DNA of 64,000 bases from Xanthobacteraceae bacterium (lineage in GTDB: Bacteria; Pseudomonadota; Alphaproteobacteria; Rhizobiales; Xanthobacteraceae): the NCBI GenBank assembly GCA_019750915.1, contig JAIENY010000005.1, forward strand, positions 78,952 to 142,951. The letters are read 5' to 3'. Every line of letters starts with the position of its first letter. Position 1 is the first letter of the stretch. Shown one piece after another: positions 18,176 to 27,249 of the stretch. The notes beneath the pieces are model-generated. The model saw only the letters and a list, made by a program, of their open reading frames with translations. It did not search any database and was not told where the DNA came from. The translations under genes were made by a program, and so were the position numbers.

Positions 18176-18804
18176 CCATAACCCACCATCCAAGCGACGA
18201 AACGCTCGCCGCATTTGCTTCGGGCACTCTTGATGAAGCTCGGAGCATCGTTGTTGCAGCGCATGTATCGCTGTGTGCCAGATGCCGCGCGACCGTACAT
18301 GCGCTCGAGCAAATCGGCGGTGCCATGGTCGAGCGCGCAGAGCCGGCGCCCTTGCGGGCCGAAGCTATCGAAGCAGTGATGTCCCGCCTCGATTCAAACA
18401 GCGACGTGTCAGCACGGCCGCACGTACCGAAACAGGATTACCCTCTCGCGCTGAGTCCCTACGACGTAGGGCCGTGGCGACGGATCGGGCGCGGGCTCTA
18501 TTGGAGAAAGGCCGATGTATATTCGCAGGATGGCACACGCGTCTTCATGCTGAAGGCCGCTCCCGGAACATGGCTCCCCCATCACCGCCACGCCGGCACA
18601 GAATGGACCTGCGTTCTCGCGGGCGCTTTTCATCACGACCTCGGCCGATATGGGCCCGGCGATTTCGATGAAGCCGATGAAAGCGTCGAGCACAGACCGT
18701 TTGTGGAACAGGGTGCGACTTGCGTCTGTCTCGTCGCGCTTCAGGGCGGACTTAAACTTCAGGGCTGGATCGGGCGCCTGCTGCAACCCTTTGTGCGGCT
18801 CTAG
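18172..18804 (+). CDS. chrR: ChrR-type zinc-dependent anti-sigma factor with C-terminal cupin domain
   Basis: ZAS motif HVSLCARC (HxxxCxxC); cupin LPHHRHAGTEWTCVLAGAFHHDLGRYGPGDF; ATGA overlap with sigma gene. Confidence 0.92.
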   Translation: MTITHHPSDETLAAFASGTLDEARSIVVAAHVSLCARCRATVHALEQIGGAMVERAEPAPLRAEAIEAVMSRLDSNSDVSARPHVPKQDYPLALSPYDVGPWRRIGRGLYWRKADVYSQDGTRVFMLKAAPGTWLPHHRHAGTEWTCVLAGAFHHDLGRYGPGDFDEADESVEHRPFVEQGATCVCLVALQGGLKLQGWIGRLLQPFVRL

Positions 18805-18857
18805 GCCGTCGCGCGGCGAGTGTTCGAATGGTCAATCGTTAGCCTCGGAGTTTCGAG

Positions 18858-19682
18858 ATGACAGCCTCGGTTTTTTTCATGGGTGCAGCGATCATCGCCC
18901 TGGCGCTGTCGATCAACATGACGCTTGCATGGCTGATCTGGCGCGCGACAAGAAATTCCGGATGGATCGATACGGTGTGGACGTTTGGAATCGGCGCGAT
19001 CGGCAGTTGCTCCGCGCTTTTTCTTTTCCGTGAAGAACCGGGATTTCGAGGCTGGCTTATCGTTGCAATGGCGCTTGTATGGTCGCTGCGGCTTGGGTTT
19101 CATATTGCGCGGCGCACCGCTGGAATCACTGATGATCCCCGTTACGCCAGGCTTGTCCGCGAGTGGGGAGCGAGCGCGTCCAGCCGGATGTTCTGGCTAT
19201 TGCAGAACCAGGCTCTCGTCAGCATTCCACTTGGCATGGCCATGTGGCTCGCGGCCCGTCACCCTCAGCCAAACCTTTTGCCCGGTGATATGATTGGCAT
19301 ACTCGTCTTCGCCGTCGCTGTTCTCGGTGAAGCGATTGCCGATGAGCAACTCCGCCGCTTTAGAAGAAAAGCTGAGAATGACGGGCGCATCTGCGACACC
19401 GGTCTCTGGGGCTGGTCGCGTCATCCGAATTATTTTTTTGAATGGCTGGGCTGGCTCGCCTATCCGATGATCGCGACGGACTTCACCGGAGCCTATCCGT
19501 GGGGAATTGCCGCTTTCGCAGCGCCGGCCTGTATGTACTGGTTACTGGTTTACATCTCCGGCGTACCTCCATTGGAGGCGCACATGCTCGAAAAACGTGG
19601 CGATGAATTCCGTAAGTACCAATCGCGCACTAACGTCTTCTTTCCCGGGCCACCGAAAGCCACCATTGGAGCACTCAAATGA
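18858..19682 (+). CDS. DUF1295 family membrane protein (steroid 5-alpha-reductase C-terminal-like)
   Basis: Multi-TM; NSGWIDTVWTFGIGAIG, GLWGWSRHPNYFFEWLGWLAYP, PPLEAHMLEKRGDEFRKYQSRTNVFFPGPPK. Confidence 0.9.
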   Translation: MTASVFFMGAAIIALALSINMTLAWLIWRATRNSGWIDTVWTFGIGAIGSCSALFLFREEPGFRGWLIVAMALVWSLRLGFHIARRTAGITDDPRYARLVREWGASASSRMFWLLQNQALVSIPLGMAMWLAARHPQPNLLPGDMIGILVFAVAVLGEAIADEQLRRFRRKAENDGRICDTGLWGWSRHPNYFFEWLGWLAYPMIATDFTGAYPWGIAAFAAPACMYWLLVYISGVPPLEAHMLEKRGDEFRKYQSRTNVFFPGPPKATIGALK

Positions 19683-20707
19683 GCCTTGCACGGGCAGCAA
19701 TCCATGTCGGCGAAGCCTTCGCATGGCCCGATGCATTGAGCTCCTTCGTCATCGATCGCCTCGTCGATCGAACCCGGCGTAAGCTGCAAGCGGGCTCACG
19801 CGACGAGGACGAGTCCTTTGCACGGGCCATGAGAGATTTTCCGATTGCCATCAACACCGCCGAGGCAAATACGCAGCATTATGAAATTCCAGCCGAGTTT
19901 TTTGGCCTCGCACTCGGACCGCAACGCAAATATTCTTGCTGTCTCTATGATAAGGGCGTCAATTCACTGGCCGATGCCGAAGAGCACGCACTCGCCGCCA
20001 CCGCGGAAAATGCTCAACTTCAAGACGGCCAGGATATTCTGGAATTGGGCTGCGGATGGGGCTCGTTGTCGCTATGGATGGCGCACCGATTCCCACACTC
20101 CCGCGTCACATCTGTCTCCAACTCGCACTCGCAGCGCCAATATATAATGGGTGCCGCCCGAGAACGGGGCCTTGGCAATCTCGCAGTCGTCACGGCGGAC
20201 ATGAACGAATATGTCCCCTCCTCGGCATTTGATCGCGTGATATCAATCGAGATGTTCGAACACATGATAAACTGGCGCCCGCTTCTGGAACGCATCAATC
20301 GCGCACTCCGGCCGGGCGGCTCATTGTTTCTCCATGTCTTCAGTCATAGGGCGGCATCCTATCGCTTCTGTCCGGATGACCGCGACGACTGGATCGCGCA
20401 GCATTTCTTCACCGGAGGAATCATGCCGAGCCATCAGCTCATCCGGCAGTTCCCCGACATTTTTCGTGTCGATCAGGAATGGCAGTGGAGCGGTCAACAT
20501 TATGCAAGAACAGCCCGTGATTGGCTTGCGAATTACGATCAGAACGATTCCGAAATTTTCGATGTACTAAAGCGAGTCTACGGTAACGACGCGCGCCTAT
20601 GGCAACGCCGATGGCGCCTGTTTTTTCTCGCAACGATCGGGCTATTCGGGCATGCAGATGGCAAGGAGTGGGGTGTCAGTCACTACAGACTTTCTCCATC
20701 GCACTAA
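19679..20707 (+). CDS. CFA-synthase-like SAM-dependent methyltransferase (copy 2, divergent)
   Basis: NTQHYEIPAEFFGLALGPQRKYSCCLYDKGVNSLADAEEHAL, DILELGCGWGSLSLWMA, FDRVISIEMFEHMINWRPLLERI, FFTGGIMPSHQL; ATGA overlap with DUF1295 gene. Confidence 0.9.
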   Translation: MSLARAAIHVGEAFAWPDALSSFVIDRLVDRTRRKLQAGSRDEDESFARAMRDFPIAINTAEANTQHYEIPAEFFGLALGPQRKYSCCLYDKGVNSLADAEEHALAATAENAQLQDGQDILELGCGWGSLSLWMAHRFPHSRVTSVSNSHSQRQYIMGAARERGLGNLAVVTADMNEYVPSSAFDRVISIEMFEHMINWRPLLERINRALRPGGSLFLHVFSHRAASYRFCPDDRDDWIAQHFFTGGIMPSHQLIRQFPDIFRVDQEWQWSGQHYARTARDWLANYDQNDSEIFDVLKRVYGNDARLWQRRWRLFFLATIGLFGHADGKEWGVSHYRLSPSH

Positions 20708-20739
20708 CGCAAGGGCTTGCGGAGTACGGTGCTCGGCAC

Positions 20740-21150
20740 TTACGAAAACCAGCGTGACGTCGCGCGCAAGACAAGAATTCCAGATAACGACGCGATTCCC
20801 GACACCAGCGCTCCGTAGGCAATATCGATCGCGGTGATCTGCAAAGTCCAGTTACGCAATGTCGCAAAATTGGTTAAATCGTAGGTTGCGTACGCAATAG
20901 CGCCGAATAACAACCCATAACCGAAAGCCGATATGGCGGAATTCTCACGCATCGCTGGAAAGACCGCGAACACCAGAAGTCCGACTGGGTAAATCAGATA
21001 GAATGCAAGCGCGGGTGCAAGACGCACGTCCTCGACAAGAATATCTCCCAGAGTAGGACGATATAACAGCCGGCCCATTGCTGATAACCAGGCGGCATCG
21101 ACAGCTCCGAAAATCAACAGGACGCTCACATATCCGACCAAATATTTCAT
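20740..21150 (-). CDS. DUF2177 family membrane protein
   Basis: MKYLVGYVSVLLIFGAVDAAWLSAMGRLLYRPTLGDILVEDVRLAPALAFYLIYPVGLLVFAVFPA...YATYDLTNFATLRNW. Confidence 0.85.
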   Translation of the reverse strand: MKYLVGYVSVLLIFGAVDAAWLSAMGRLLYRPTLGDILVEDVRLAPALAFYLIYPVGLLVFAVFPAMRENSAISAFGYGLLFGAIAYATYDLTNFATLRNWTLQITAIDIAYGALVSGIASLSGILVLRATSRWFS

Positions 21151-21170
21151 CGCTCTCTCCCACCACCTGT

Positions 21171-21200
21171 CTAATACGATCCGACTGGAACTCTGGATCA
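21171..21200 (-). promoter_or_regulatory. ECF11-like promoter for the DUF2177 gene
   Basis: Minus strand TGATCC (21200-21195) -N18- TATTAG (21176-21171). Confidence 0.7.
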
Positions 21201-21237
21201 GTCGCAAAAGACCCAAGACAAAAAATACGCCTTCGGG

Positions 21238-21267
21238 TGATCCAGGCGCCCCTGAACTCCGTACTAA
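21238..21267 (+). promoter_or_regulatory. ECF11-like promoter for the small CxxC ORF (and possibly the hydrolase)
   Basis: TGATCC (21238-21243) -N18- TACTAA (21262-21267). Confidence 0.65.
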
Positions 21268-21339
21268 GTGATATTGCCAACCTGTGTAGGCTGGAGGGCT
21301 CGGTTAAAGCCGCTCAACTGACGTCTGGTACTACGCGCC

Positions 21340-21504
21340 ATGTGCAAAAAGTGTTTGGAACTCGATAAGAAAATCGAACGTGGCCGCCGAATGGCGGAAT
21401 CGATTTTGACGGACAGGAAATTGAAACTCGAAATCAAAATCTTCATAGCCGATCTGGAGCAGGAAAAGAGCTTACTTCATCCCAAACCAACGAAAGAAAT
21501 TTGA
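21340..21504 (+). CDS. Small CxxC ORF (54 aa): MCKKCLELDKKIERGRRMAESILTDRKLKLEIKIFIADLEQEKSLLHPKPTKEI
   Basis: Hand-translated; shorter than the ORF-track cutoff. CxxC at the N-terminus followed by a charged helix; preceded by an exact TGATCC-N18-TA promoter-like element. Confidence 0.6.
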   Translation: MCKKCLELDKKIERGRRMAESILTDRKLKLEIKIFIADLEQEKSLLHPKPTKEI

Positions 21505-21559
21505 GCGCCGAACACCAAATCGATCGAACGAAACCAAGCCTCGTTATCGCCACTTTCGG

Positions 21560-22525
21560 ATGGCCGCATTCATGTGGCCCGCGTCGATGATGCTGGCTGT
21601 ATTAACGCTGACGCTTGCGTTTCTGGCGATCGTGACACAGGTCGGTACCGTCTGGCTTGAGCGGAAATATCCGCCGCAAGGTCGCTTTATTCATGTCAGC
21701 GGGGCCAAACTTCATATTTCGGAAATCGATCCAAATCGCTCATCGGGATTACCAATCGTCCTGATCGCAGGAGCAAGCTCAAGCCTCGAAACGATGCGCT
21801 ATCCACTCGGTGAACACCTCGCTCGCAATCATCGTGTCGTTTTGATTGATCGTCCTGGCCAGGGATGGAGCACGCGCGAGCGACGCACCGACTCCACACC
21901 CGCCATCCATGCCCGCATGATCCATGACGCGCTCGATCAACTCAACATCGACCGGGCGATCTTTGTCGGGCACTCGTGGGGTGGCGCGGTGATCCCGGCG
22001 CTCGCCGTTGCTTATCCGAAACGTGTTGCTGGCCTCGTCATGATTTCGGCAGTTGCCTATCCGTGGAAGGGAGACGTCGATTGGATCTATCGCGCGTCCG
22101 CCACACCCGTCATTGGACCGCTACTGGCCCATACTGTCGTGCTGCCGTATGGCTTGCTGGCCCTCGATACTGCCCTGCGCTCTGTCTTTTATCCACAAAG
22201 ACCACCGGATAATTATTCGGATCAGACGCAAATCCGGCTTGTCCTGCGTCCGGATACGTTTCTGAATAACGCTTGGGATCTTGCGTCACTGCGATCCGCT
22301 CTGGCCAGCCAGTCGCAGGATTACCCTCGGATCACAGCGCCGATTACCTTGATCGCCGGCGACAGCGACACCGTGGTTTCGACCGACATCCATTCGCGGC
22401 AATTTGCCAGATCGCTGACGCAGGCCAAGCTCGTGGTGTTGCCGAACACCGGGCACATGCCTCAGATGACGGCCAGTGATGTGGTCGAACGCGAAATCGA
22501 GGACATGTTGCGGGGTTCGATCTGA
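21560..22525 (+). CDS. Alpha/beta hydrolase
   Basis: VLIDRPGQGWSTRE, VGHSWGGAVIPALA nucleophile elbow, VLPNTGHMPQM catalytic His. Confidence 0.9.
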   Translation: MAAFMWPASMMLAVLTLTLAFLAIVTQVGTVWLERKYPPQGRFIHVSGAKLHISEIDPNRSSGLPIVLIAGASSSLETMRYPLGEHLARNHRVVLIDRPGQGWSTRERRTDSTPAIHARMIHDALDQLNIDRAIFVGHSWGGAVIPALAVAYPKRVAGLVMISAVAYPWKGDVDWIYRASATPVIGPLLAHTVVLPYGLLALDTALRSVFYPQRPPDNYSDQTQIRLVLRPDTFLNNAWDLASLRSALASQSQDYPRITAPITLIAGDSDTVVSTDIHSRQFARSLTQAKLVVLPNTGHMPQMTASDVVEREIEDMLRGSI

Positions 22526-22529
22526 CAGG

Positions 22530-23546
22530 TCAGGCGTGGTGGTAATCGCGATACCAGGCCACAAATCGCTGAATGCCGTTACCGATGTCGGTATCCGGTC
22601 GAAAATCGACGTCTCGCATCAGATCGTCGACATCGGCGTAAGTCGCCTGCACATCTCCCGGCTGCATCGGCAGAAACTCTTTCCTTGCCTCCCGTCCAAG
22701 CGCACCCTCCAGCAACGACACCACACGCATCAGGTCGGTCGGATGATTGTTACCGATGTTGTAGACTTTCCACGGTGCCTTGCTTGAGCCCGGATCAGGA
22801 GCATCTCCCGACCAATCGGCGTTGCCGTCCGGCACCCGATCGATCAATCGCAATATCGCCTCCGTTACATCGTCAACATAAGTGAAGTCACGTTGCATGG
22901 CGCCGTGGTTGAATAGTTTGATTGGTTGCCCTTCAGCGATCGCTTTGGCAAAGATGAAAAGGGCCATGTCCGGCCGGTACCATGGCCCGTACACGGTGAA
23001 GAAACGCAGGCCGGTCGTCGGTATCTTGTAAAGATGGCTATAGGCATGGGCCATCAGCTCGTTGGCTTTTTTACTCGCTGCATAAAGGCTGATCGGATGG
23101 TCGACATTGTCGTGGACCGAAAACGGCAGCTTGGTGTTGGCGCCATAGACCGACGAGGACGATGCGAACAATAAATGCCTGCAGCCGTGATGCCGGCAGC
23201 CTTCGAGAATATTGATGAATCCTTCAAGATTGGAATCGGCGTAAGCGTGCGGATTCTTCAATGAGTACCGTACGCCAGCCTGAGCGGCCAGATGCACGAC
23301 CGTCGGGAATCTGGATTCCGAAAACAGCGCCGACATGCCGTCCCGGTCCGCAAGATCGAGCTTCACAAACCTGAAGTTGGAATATGGCTCAAGCAGCGCG
23401 AGCCGGGCATTTTTCAGCGACGGGTCATAATAATCGTTGAGGTTGTCGATACCGACAACCGTTTGCCCCTGCTCGATCAGCGCCTGACAAACATGGAAAC
23501 CGATAAAGCCCGCCGCACCTGTGACCAATATGGGTTCTGAGCTCAT
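22530..23546 (-). CDS. NAD-dependent epimerase, UDP-glucuronate 4-epimerase type
   Basis: ILVTGAAGFIGFHVCQALIEQGQTVVGIDNLNDYYDPSLKNARL; SLYAASKKANELMAHAYSHLYKIPTTGLRFFTVYGPWYRPDMA. Confidence 0.9.
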   Translation of the reverse strand: MSSEPILVTGAAGFIGFHVCQALIEQGQTVVGIDNLNDYYDPSLKNARLALLEPYSNFRFVKLDLADRDGMSALFSESRFPTVVHLAAQAGVRYSLKNPHAYADSNLEGFINILEGCRHHGCRHLLFASSSSVYGANTKLPFSVHDNVDHPISLYAASKKANELMAHAYSHLYKIPTTGLRFFTVYGPWYRPDMALFIFAKAIAEGQPIKLFNHGAMQRDFTYVDDVTEAILRLIDRVPDGNADWSGDAPDPGSSKAPWKVYNIGNNHPTDLMRVVSLLEGALGREARKEFLPMQPGDVQATYADVDDLMRDVDFRPDTDIGNGIQRFVAWYRDYHHA

Positions 23547-23553
23547 GACAACC

Positions 23554-24873
23554 TCAATAGGCCAACGGCTTGGGACGGCCCACGCCACAGTAAAGAAATC
23601 CGTTGTCTGCAACCTCGTCCGGTGAATAGATGTTTCTGAGATCCACGATGATCGGTGTTGCCATGGTCGCCGACAATGTCCTCAGGTCGAGAGCCCGGAA
23701 CTGCTCCCATTCGGTGACAATCACCAGCGCATGCGATGCCCGTGCACACTCATAGGCGCTGTCGCAAAACGTCACGTTATTGAAGATCTTTCTGGCTTGA
23801 TCCATTCCGACCGGATCAAAAACGCGGATTTCAGCTCCCATGTCCTGCAGCGCAGTGATCAGCGGAATTGAGGGCGCATCGCGCATATCGTCGGTGTTCG
23901 GCTTAAACGTCACTCCGAGAATCGCAACAGATTTACCGCGCAAATTGCCGCCGAATGCGTTGGCGACCTTCCTAGCCATTGCACGCTTGCGCTGATCGTT
24001 GACGGCAACGACCGTCTCGATAATGCGAACGGGCGATTCATTGTCCTGAGCCGTTTTGATCAGCGCCATCGTATCTTTCGGAAAGCAAGAGCCGCCGAAG
24101 CCGGGACCGGCGTGAAGAAATTTCATGCCGATGCGGTTGTCGAGGCCAATTCCACGGGCGACGTCCTGCACGTTTGCGCCCACCTTCTCGGCCAGATCCG
24201 CGATCTCGTTGATGAAGGTGACTTTGGTGGCAAGAAACGAGTTTGCGGCATATTTGGTCAGCTCAGCCGTTCGCCGGTCAGTGTACAGAATCGGAGATGT
24301 ATTGAGATGCAATGGGCGATACACCTCGCCCATCACTTTGCGCGCCCGCTCATCGCTGGTACCAATGACAATGCGGTCCGGATGCTTGAAATCTTGAATC
24401 GCCGCGCCCTCACGCAGGAATTCGGGATTCGAGACCACCGCGAATTCGGCATCCGGCCGTATCTCGCGAATAATGCGTTCAACATCATCGCCGGTCCCCA
24501 CGGGCACAGTGGACTTCGTGACGATCACGGTAAATTTCGAAAGCGATGCTACAATGTCTTTCGCAGCCGCATAGACGTAGCTGAGATCGGCATGACCGTC
24601 GCCACGACGCGACGGCGTGCCCACCGCGATAAAGATGACGTCCGCTTCTCCAGCCGCCTGCTTGATATCCGTCACGAAGCTCAGGCGTCCCTGCGCCCGA
24701 TTGCGAGCGACAAGCTCATCCAGGCCGGGTTCAAAAATCGGAATCTCCCCCCGGTTCAAGGCCTCGACCTTGGCCTCATCATTATCGACGCACGTGACAT
24801 GATGACCAAAATCGGAAAAACACGCCCCTGAAACCAGCCCCACATAGCCGGCTCCGATCATAGCGATACGCAT
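23554..24873 (-). CDS. ugd: UDP-glucose 6-dehydrogenase
   Basis: MRIAMIGAGYVGLVSGACFSDFGHHVTCVDND; HAGPGFGGSCFPKDTMAL; GVTFKPNTDDMRDAPS. Confidence 0.95.
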   Translation of the reverse strand: MRIAMIGAGYVGLVSGACFSDFGHHVTCVDNDEAKVEALNRGEIPIFEPGLDELVARNRAQGRLSFVTDIKQAAGEADVIFIAVGTPSRRGDGHADLSYVYAAAKDIVASLSKFTVIVTKSTVPVGTGDDVERIIREIRPDAEFAVVSNPEFLREGAAIQDFKHPDRIVIGTSDERARKVMGEVYRPLHLNTSPILYTDRRTAELTKYAANSFLATKVTFINEIADLAEKVGANVQDVARGIGLDNRIGMKFLHAGPGFGGSCFPKDTMALIKTAQDNESPVRIIETVVAVNDQRKRAMARKVANAFGGNLRGKSVAILGVTFKPNTDDMRDAPSIPLITALQDMGAEIRVFDPVGMDQARKIFNNVTFCDSAYECARASHALVIVTEWEQFRALDLRTLSATMATPIIVDLRNIYSPDEVADNGFLYCGVGRPKPLAY

Positions 24874-24919
24874 GAAGAATTGCCCCTATAAGACGGTGCA
24901 TGAACGCACCCGGAAGATT

Positions 24920-25726
24920 TTACGGCCTTGCGTTCTTGAGAGCGATTTCCCCGTTGATGTGTGGCGGAAAGAAGAAGAAGTTGTTGACGTACGTGCGCCC
25001 CTCTCTGCGCCCGCCATCCGACATTAACGCGCTTGGGTCCTGCATTCGCGCAGTATCGAAGTCTTCAACTGGCCTGGCTCTATCGCCTTCCAGGAAATAG
25101 CCGCAATAGTTCCACTCGCGAAAGAATTCGAATACCGAGCGCGTCGCCGCCTCGCGATGACGATCCTCCGCTTCAACCAGAAAGATCGGTTGCGATCGCT
25201 TGATAAGTTCAATCGCGCCGCGGAGAGCGGCGAGCTCGTGGCCTTCGACGTCGACCTTCACGAAGGTAACGCCGCGATCAATCAAGGAATCAAGGCGCGT
25301 GGTCCTGACCTGGGCCGCACGCAATGAGGCCGCCTGTTTTCCGGAGGCTTGATGAAGTTCGAGCGAGGCAAGGCCGAAGACTGGTCCATTTTCTCCGTCC
25401 GGCACGAAAAGCTCAGCGCTCCCGTTCCGATCTGAGCATGCCACCTCGTGAATTTGAACGTTCGAGGCAGAGGTCCGCCTGAGTAATGTCGCCATCTGCT
25501 GCGAGGGCTCAAACGCGTGAACCTGCTGTGATAGCCTGGCAAGTTCTCGGGTATACAGGCCACAGTTGGCGCCGACATCAATCGTCACCGAGCCGCGAGG
25601 TAAGAGCTTGTTCAAGTAGAGCAGTTCCCGTTCCGCCGATTTGGGACGACGCGACAAATGCCACCGAAGCCAGAGCTCCGGAAATACGTCTTTGACGACT
25701 TGCTTCGTTGCTTGTGTAAGTTGCAT
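24920..25726 (-). CDS. FkbM family methyltransferase
   Basis: VTIDVGANCGLYTRELARLSQQVHAFEPSQQ; VTFVKVDVEGHELAALRGA. Confidence 0.9.
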   Translation of the reverse strand: MQLTQATKQVVKDVFPELWLRWHLSRRPKSAERELLYLNKLLPRGSVTIDVGANCGLYTRELARLSQQVHAFEPSQQMATLLRRTSASNVQIHEVACSDRNGSAELFVPDGENGPVFGLASLELHQASGKQAASLRAAQVRTTRLDSLIDRGVTFVKVDVEGHELAALRGAIELIKRSQPIFLVEAEDRHREAATRSVFEFFREWNYCGYFLEGDRARPVEDFDTARMQDPSALMSDGGRREGRTYVNNFFFFPPHINGEIALKNARP

Positions 25727-25771
25727 GATCCATCCGCCTCTTGAGTCAGTACTGGCTGTGGGGACGAGACA

Positions 25772-27205
25772 TCAAACTCGCGCATAAATATCCTGCATGC
25801 GCACGATGTCATCCTCACCCAGATAAGCACCCGATTGAACCTCGATCAGATTCAGCGGCACCTTTCCGGGATTTTCCAAGCGGTGCATGCAACCCAATGG
25901 AACGAAGATCGACTCGTTTTCACGAAGCAAAATCTCCTCATCGGCGCGCGTCACAATCGCCGTCCCGTTGACAACCACCCAGTGCTCCGCACGATGATAA
26001 TGCTTTTGCAGAGAGAGCTTGGCACCCGGATTCACCGTGATGCGCTTGACCTGAAACCGCTCGCCGGCGTGAATCGACTGGTAATAGCCCCACGGCCGGT
26101 GGACGTTTTGGGTCTGGGTCGCGGAACGATGACCGTTGGCCTTCAGACGTTGAACCAGCTTTCCGACTTCCTGGTCGCGCCCGCGTGTGGTCACCAGTAC
26201 GACGTCAGGAGTTGCAGTGATAACGAGGTCCTCGACGCCCAGCGCCGCAACCAGCGGACCTTCGCCTCGCAGATAACATCCCTTCGAATCCTCGGAAACA
26301 ACATCCCCGATTTCGACGTTTTCCGATGAGTCTTTCGATGCAACACTCCAGAGCGCCGACCAGCTACCGATGTCATTCCACTCAAAATCGGCTTTAACCA
26401 CCACGCTCCGCTGCGTGCGCTCCATCACCGCATAATCGATCGAGATCGATGGTGCGCTGGCGAATGCCGCATCGTCGAGCCGGAGGAAGTCGAGATCCTT
26501 CGTCGCGCCCGAAATCGCCGCGCGGCAGACTTGGAGTATCTCTGGCGCGTAACACTCCATCTCTGCGATGAGCTCGCGGGCCGGCAAAAGAAAAATGCCG
26601 CTGTTCCAGAGATAGCTTCCGCTCGCAAGATAGCTTTCCGCGGTGGCGAGGTCCGGCTTCTCTACAAAACCCGACACCCGATGAAGTCCGGCCCCGGATG
26701 AAACGTCCTCGTCCGCGCAAATATAGCCGTATCCCGTTGCGGGCGTGGTCGGGGAAATACCAAACAAGACCAGTTTCCCCTCAAGCGCCGCTTTCAGTCC
26801 CCGCTCGATCGTCTCCTGGAAGGCTGCCTGATCGCCGACCCAGTGGTCGACCGGTGTAGCCAGAATAATCGCATCCGGATTTTGCTCGAGTGCAAGCAAC
26901 GCTGCGACCGCAACCGCCGGCGCGGTATTCCGACCCACAGGTTCCAGAATGATCATTGCATCGTCGATACCCGCTTCCCTGAGCTGCTCCCCAATCGCGA
27001 ACCGATGCTCGGCGTTGGCGATCACTATCGGTTTCGCGAATTTTTCGGAATTTCCGGTGCGAAGCGCGGTTTGCTGCAGAAGTGTTTTTTCACCCAAAAG
27101 AGATAGCAATTGCTTGGGATAAGCCTCGCGAGACAATGGCCAAAGACGGGAACCGGCTCCCCCGGACAGAAGAACAGGCACAATTCGATTGTTTGCAGAC
27201 ACCAT
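25772..27205 (-). CDS. manC: Mannose-1-phosphate guanylyltransferase / mannose-6-phosphate isomerase
   Basis: VPVLLSGGAGSRLWPLSREAYPKQLLSLLG; FVEKPDLATAESYL; RPWGYYQSIHAGERFQVKRITVNPGAKLSLQKHYHRAEHWVVVNGTA. Confidence 0.95.
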   Translation of the reverse strand: MVSANNRIVPVLLSGGAGSRLWPLSREAYPKQLLSLLGEKTLLQQTALRTGNSEKFAKPIVIANAEHRFAIGEQLREAGIDDAMIILEPVGRNTAPAVAVAALLALEQNPDAIILATPVDHWVGDQAAFQETIERGLKAALEGKLVLFGISPTTPATGYGYICADEDVSSGAGLHRVSGFVEKPDLATAESYLASGSYLWNSGIFLLPARELIAEMECYAPEILQVCRAAISGATKDLDFLRLDDAAFASAPSISIDYAVMERTQRSVVVKADFEWNDIGSWSALWSVASKDSSENVEIGDVVSEDSKGCYLRGEGPLVAALGVEDLVITATPDVVLVTTRGRDQEVGKLVQRLKANGHRSATQTQNVHRPWGYYQSIHAGERFQVKRITVNPGAKLSLQKHYHRAEHWVVVNGTAIVTRADEEILLRENESIFVPLGCMHRLENPGKVPLNLIEVQSGAYLGEDDIVRMQDIYARV

Positions 27206-27249
27206 CGTCGCCCCCTTGTTGGATAACAAAACTGCCGAAATAGTCGGAG

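Noticed and set aside
25728-25757. TGATCC-N18-TACTGG on plus strand, similar to the ECF promoters
   Set aside because: Points antisense into manC with no plus-strand gene downstream; -10 is poorer; likely chance.
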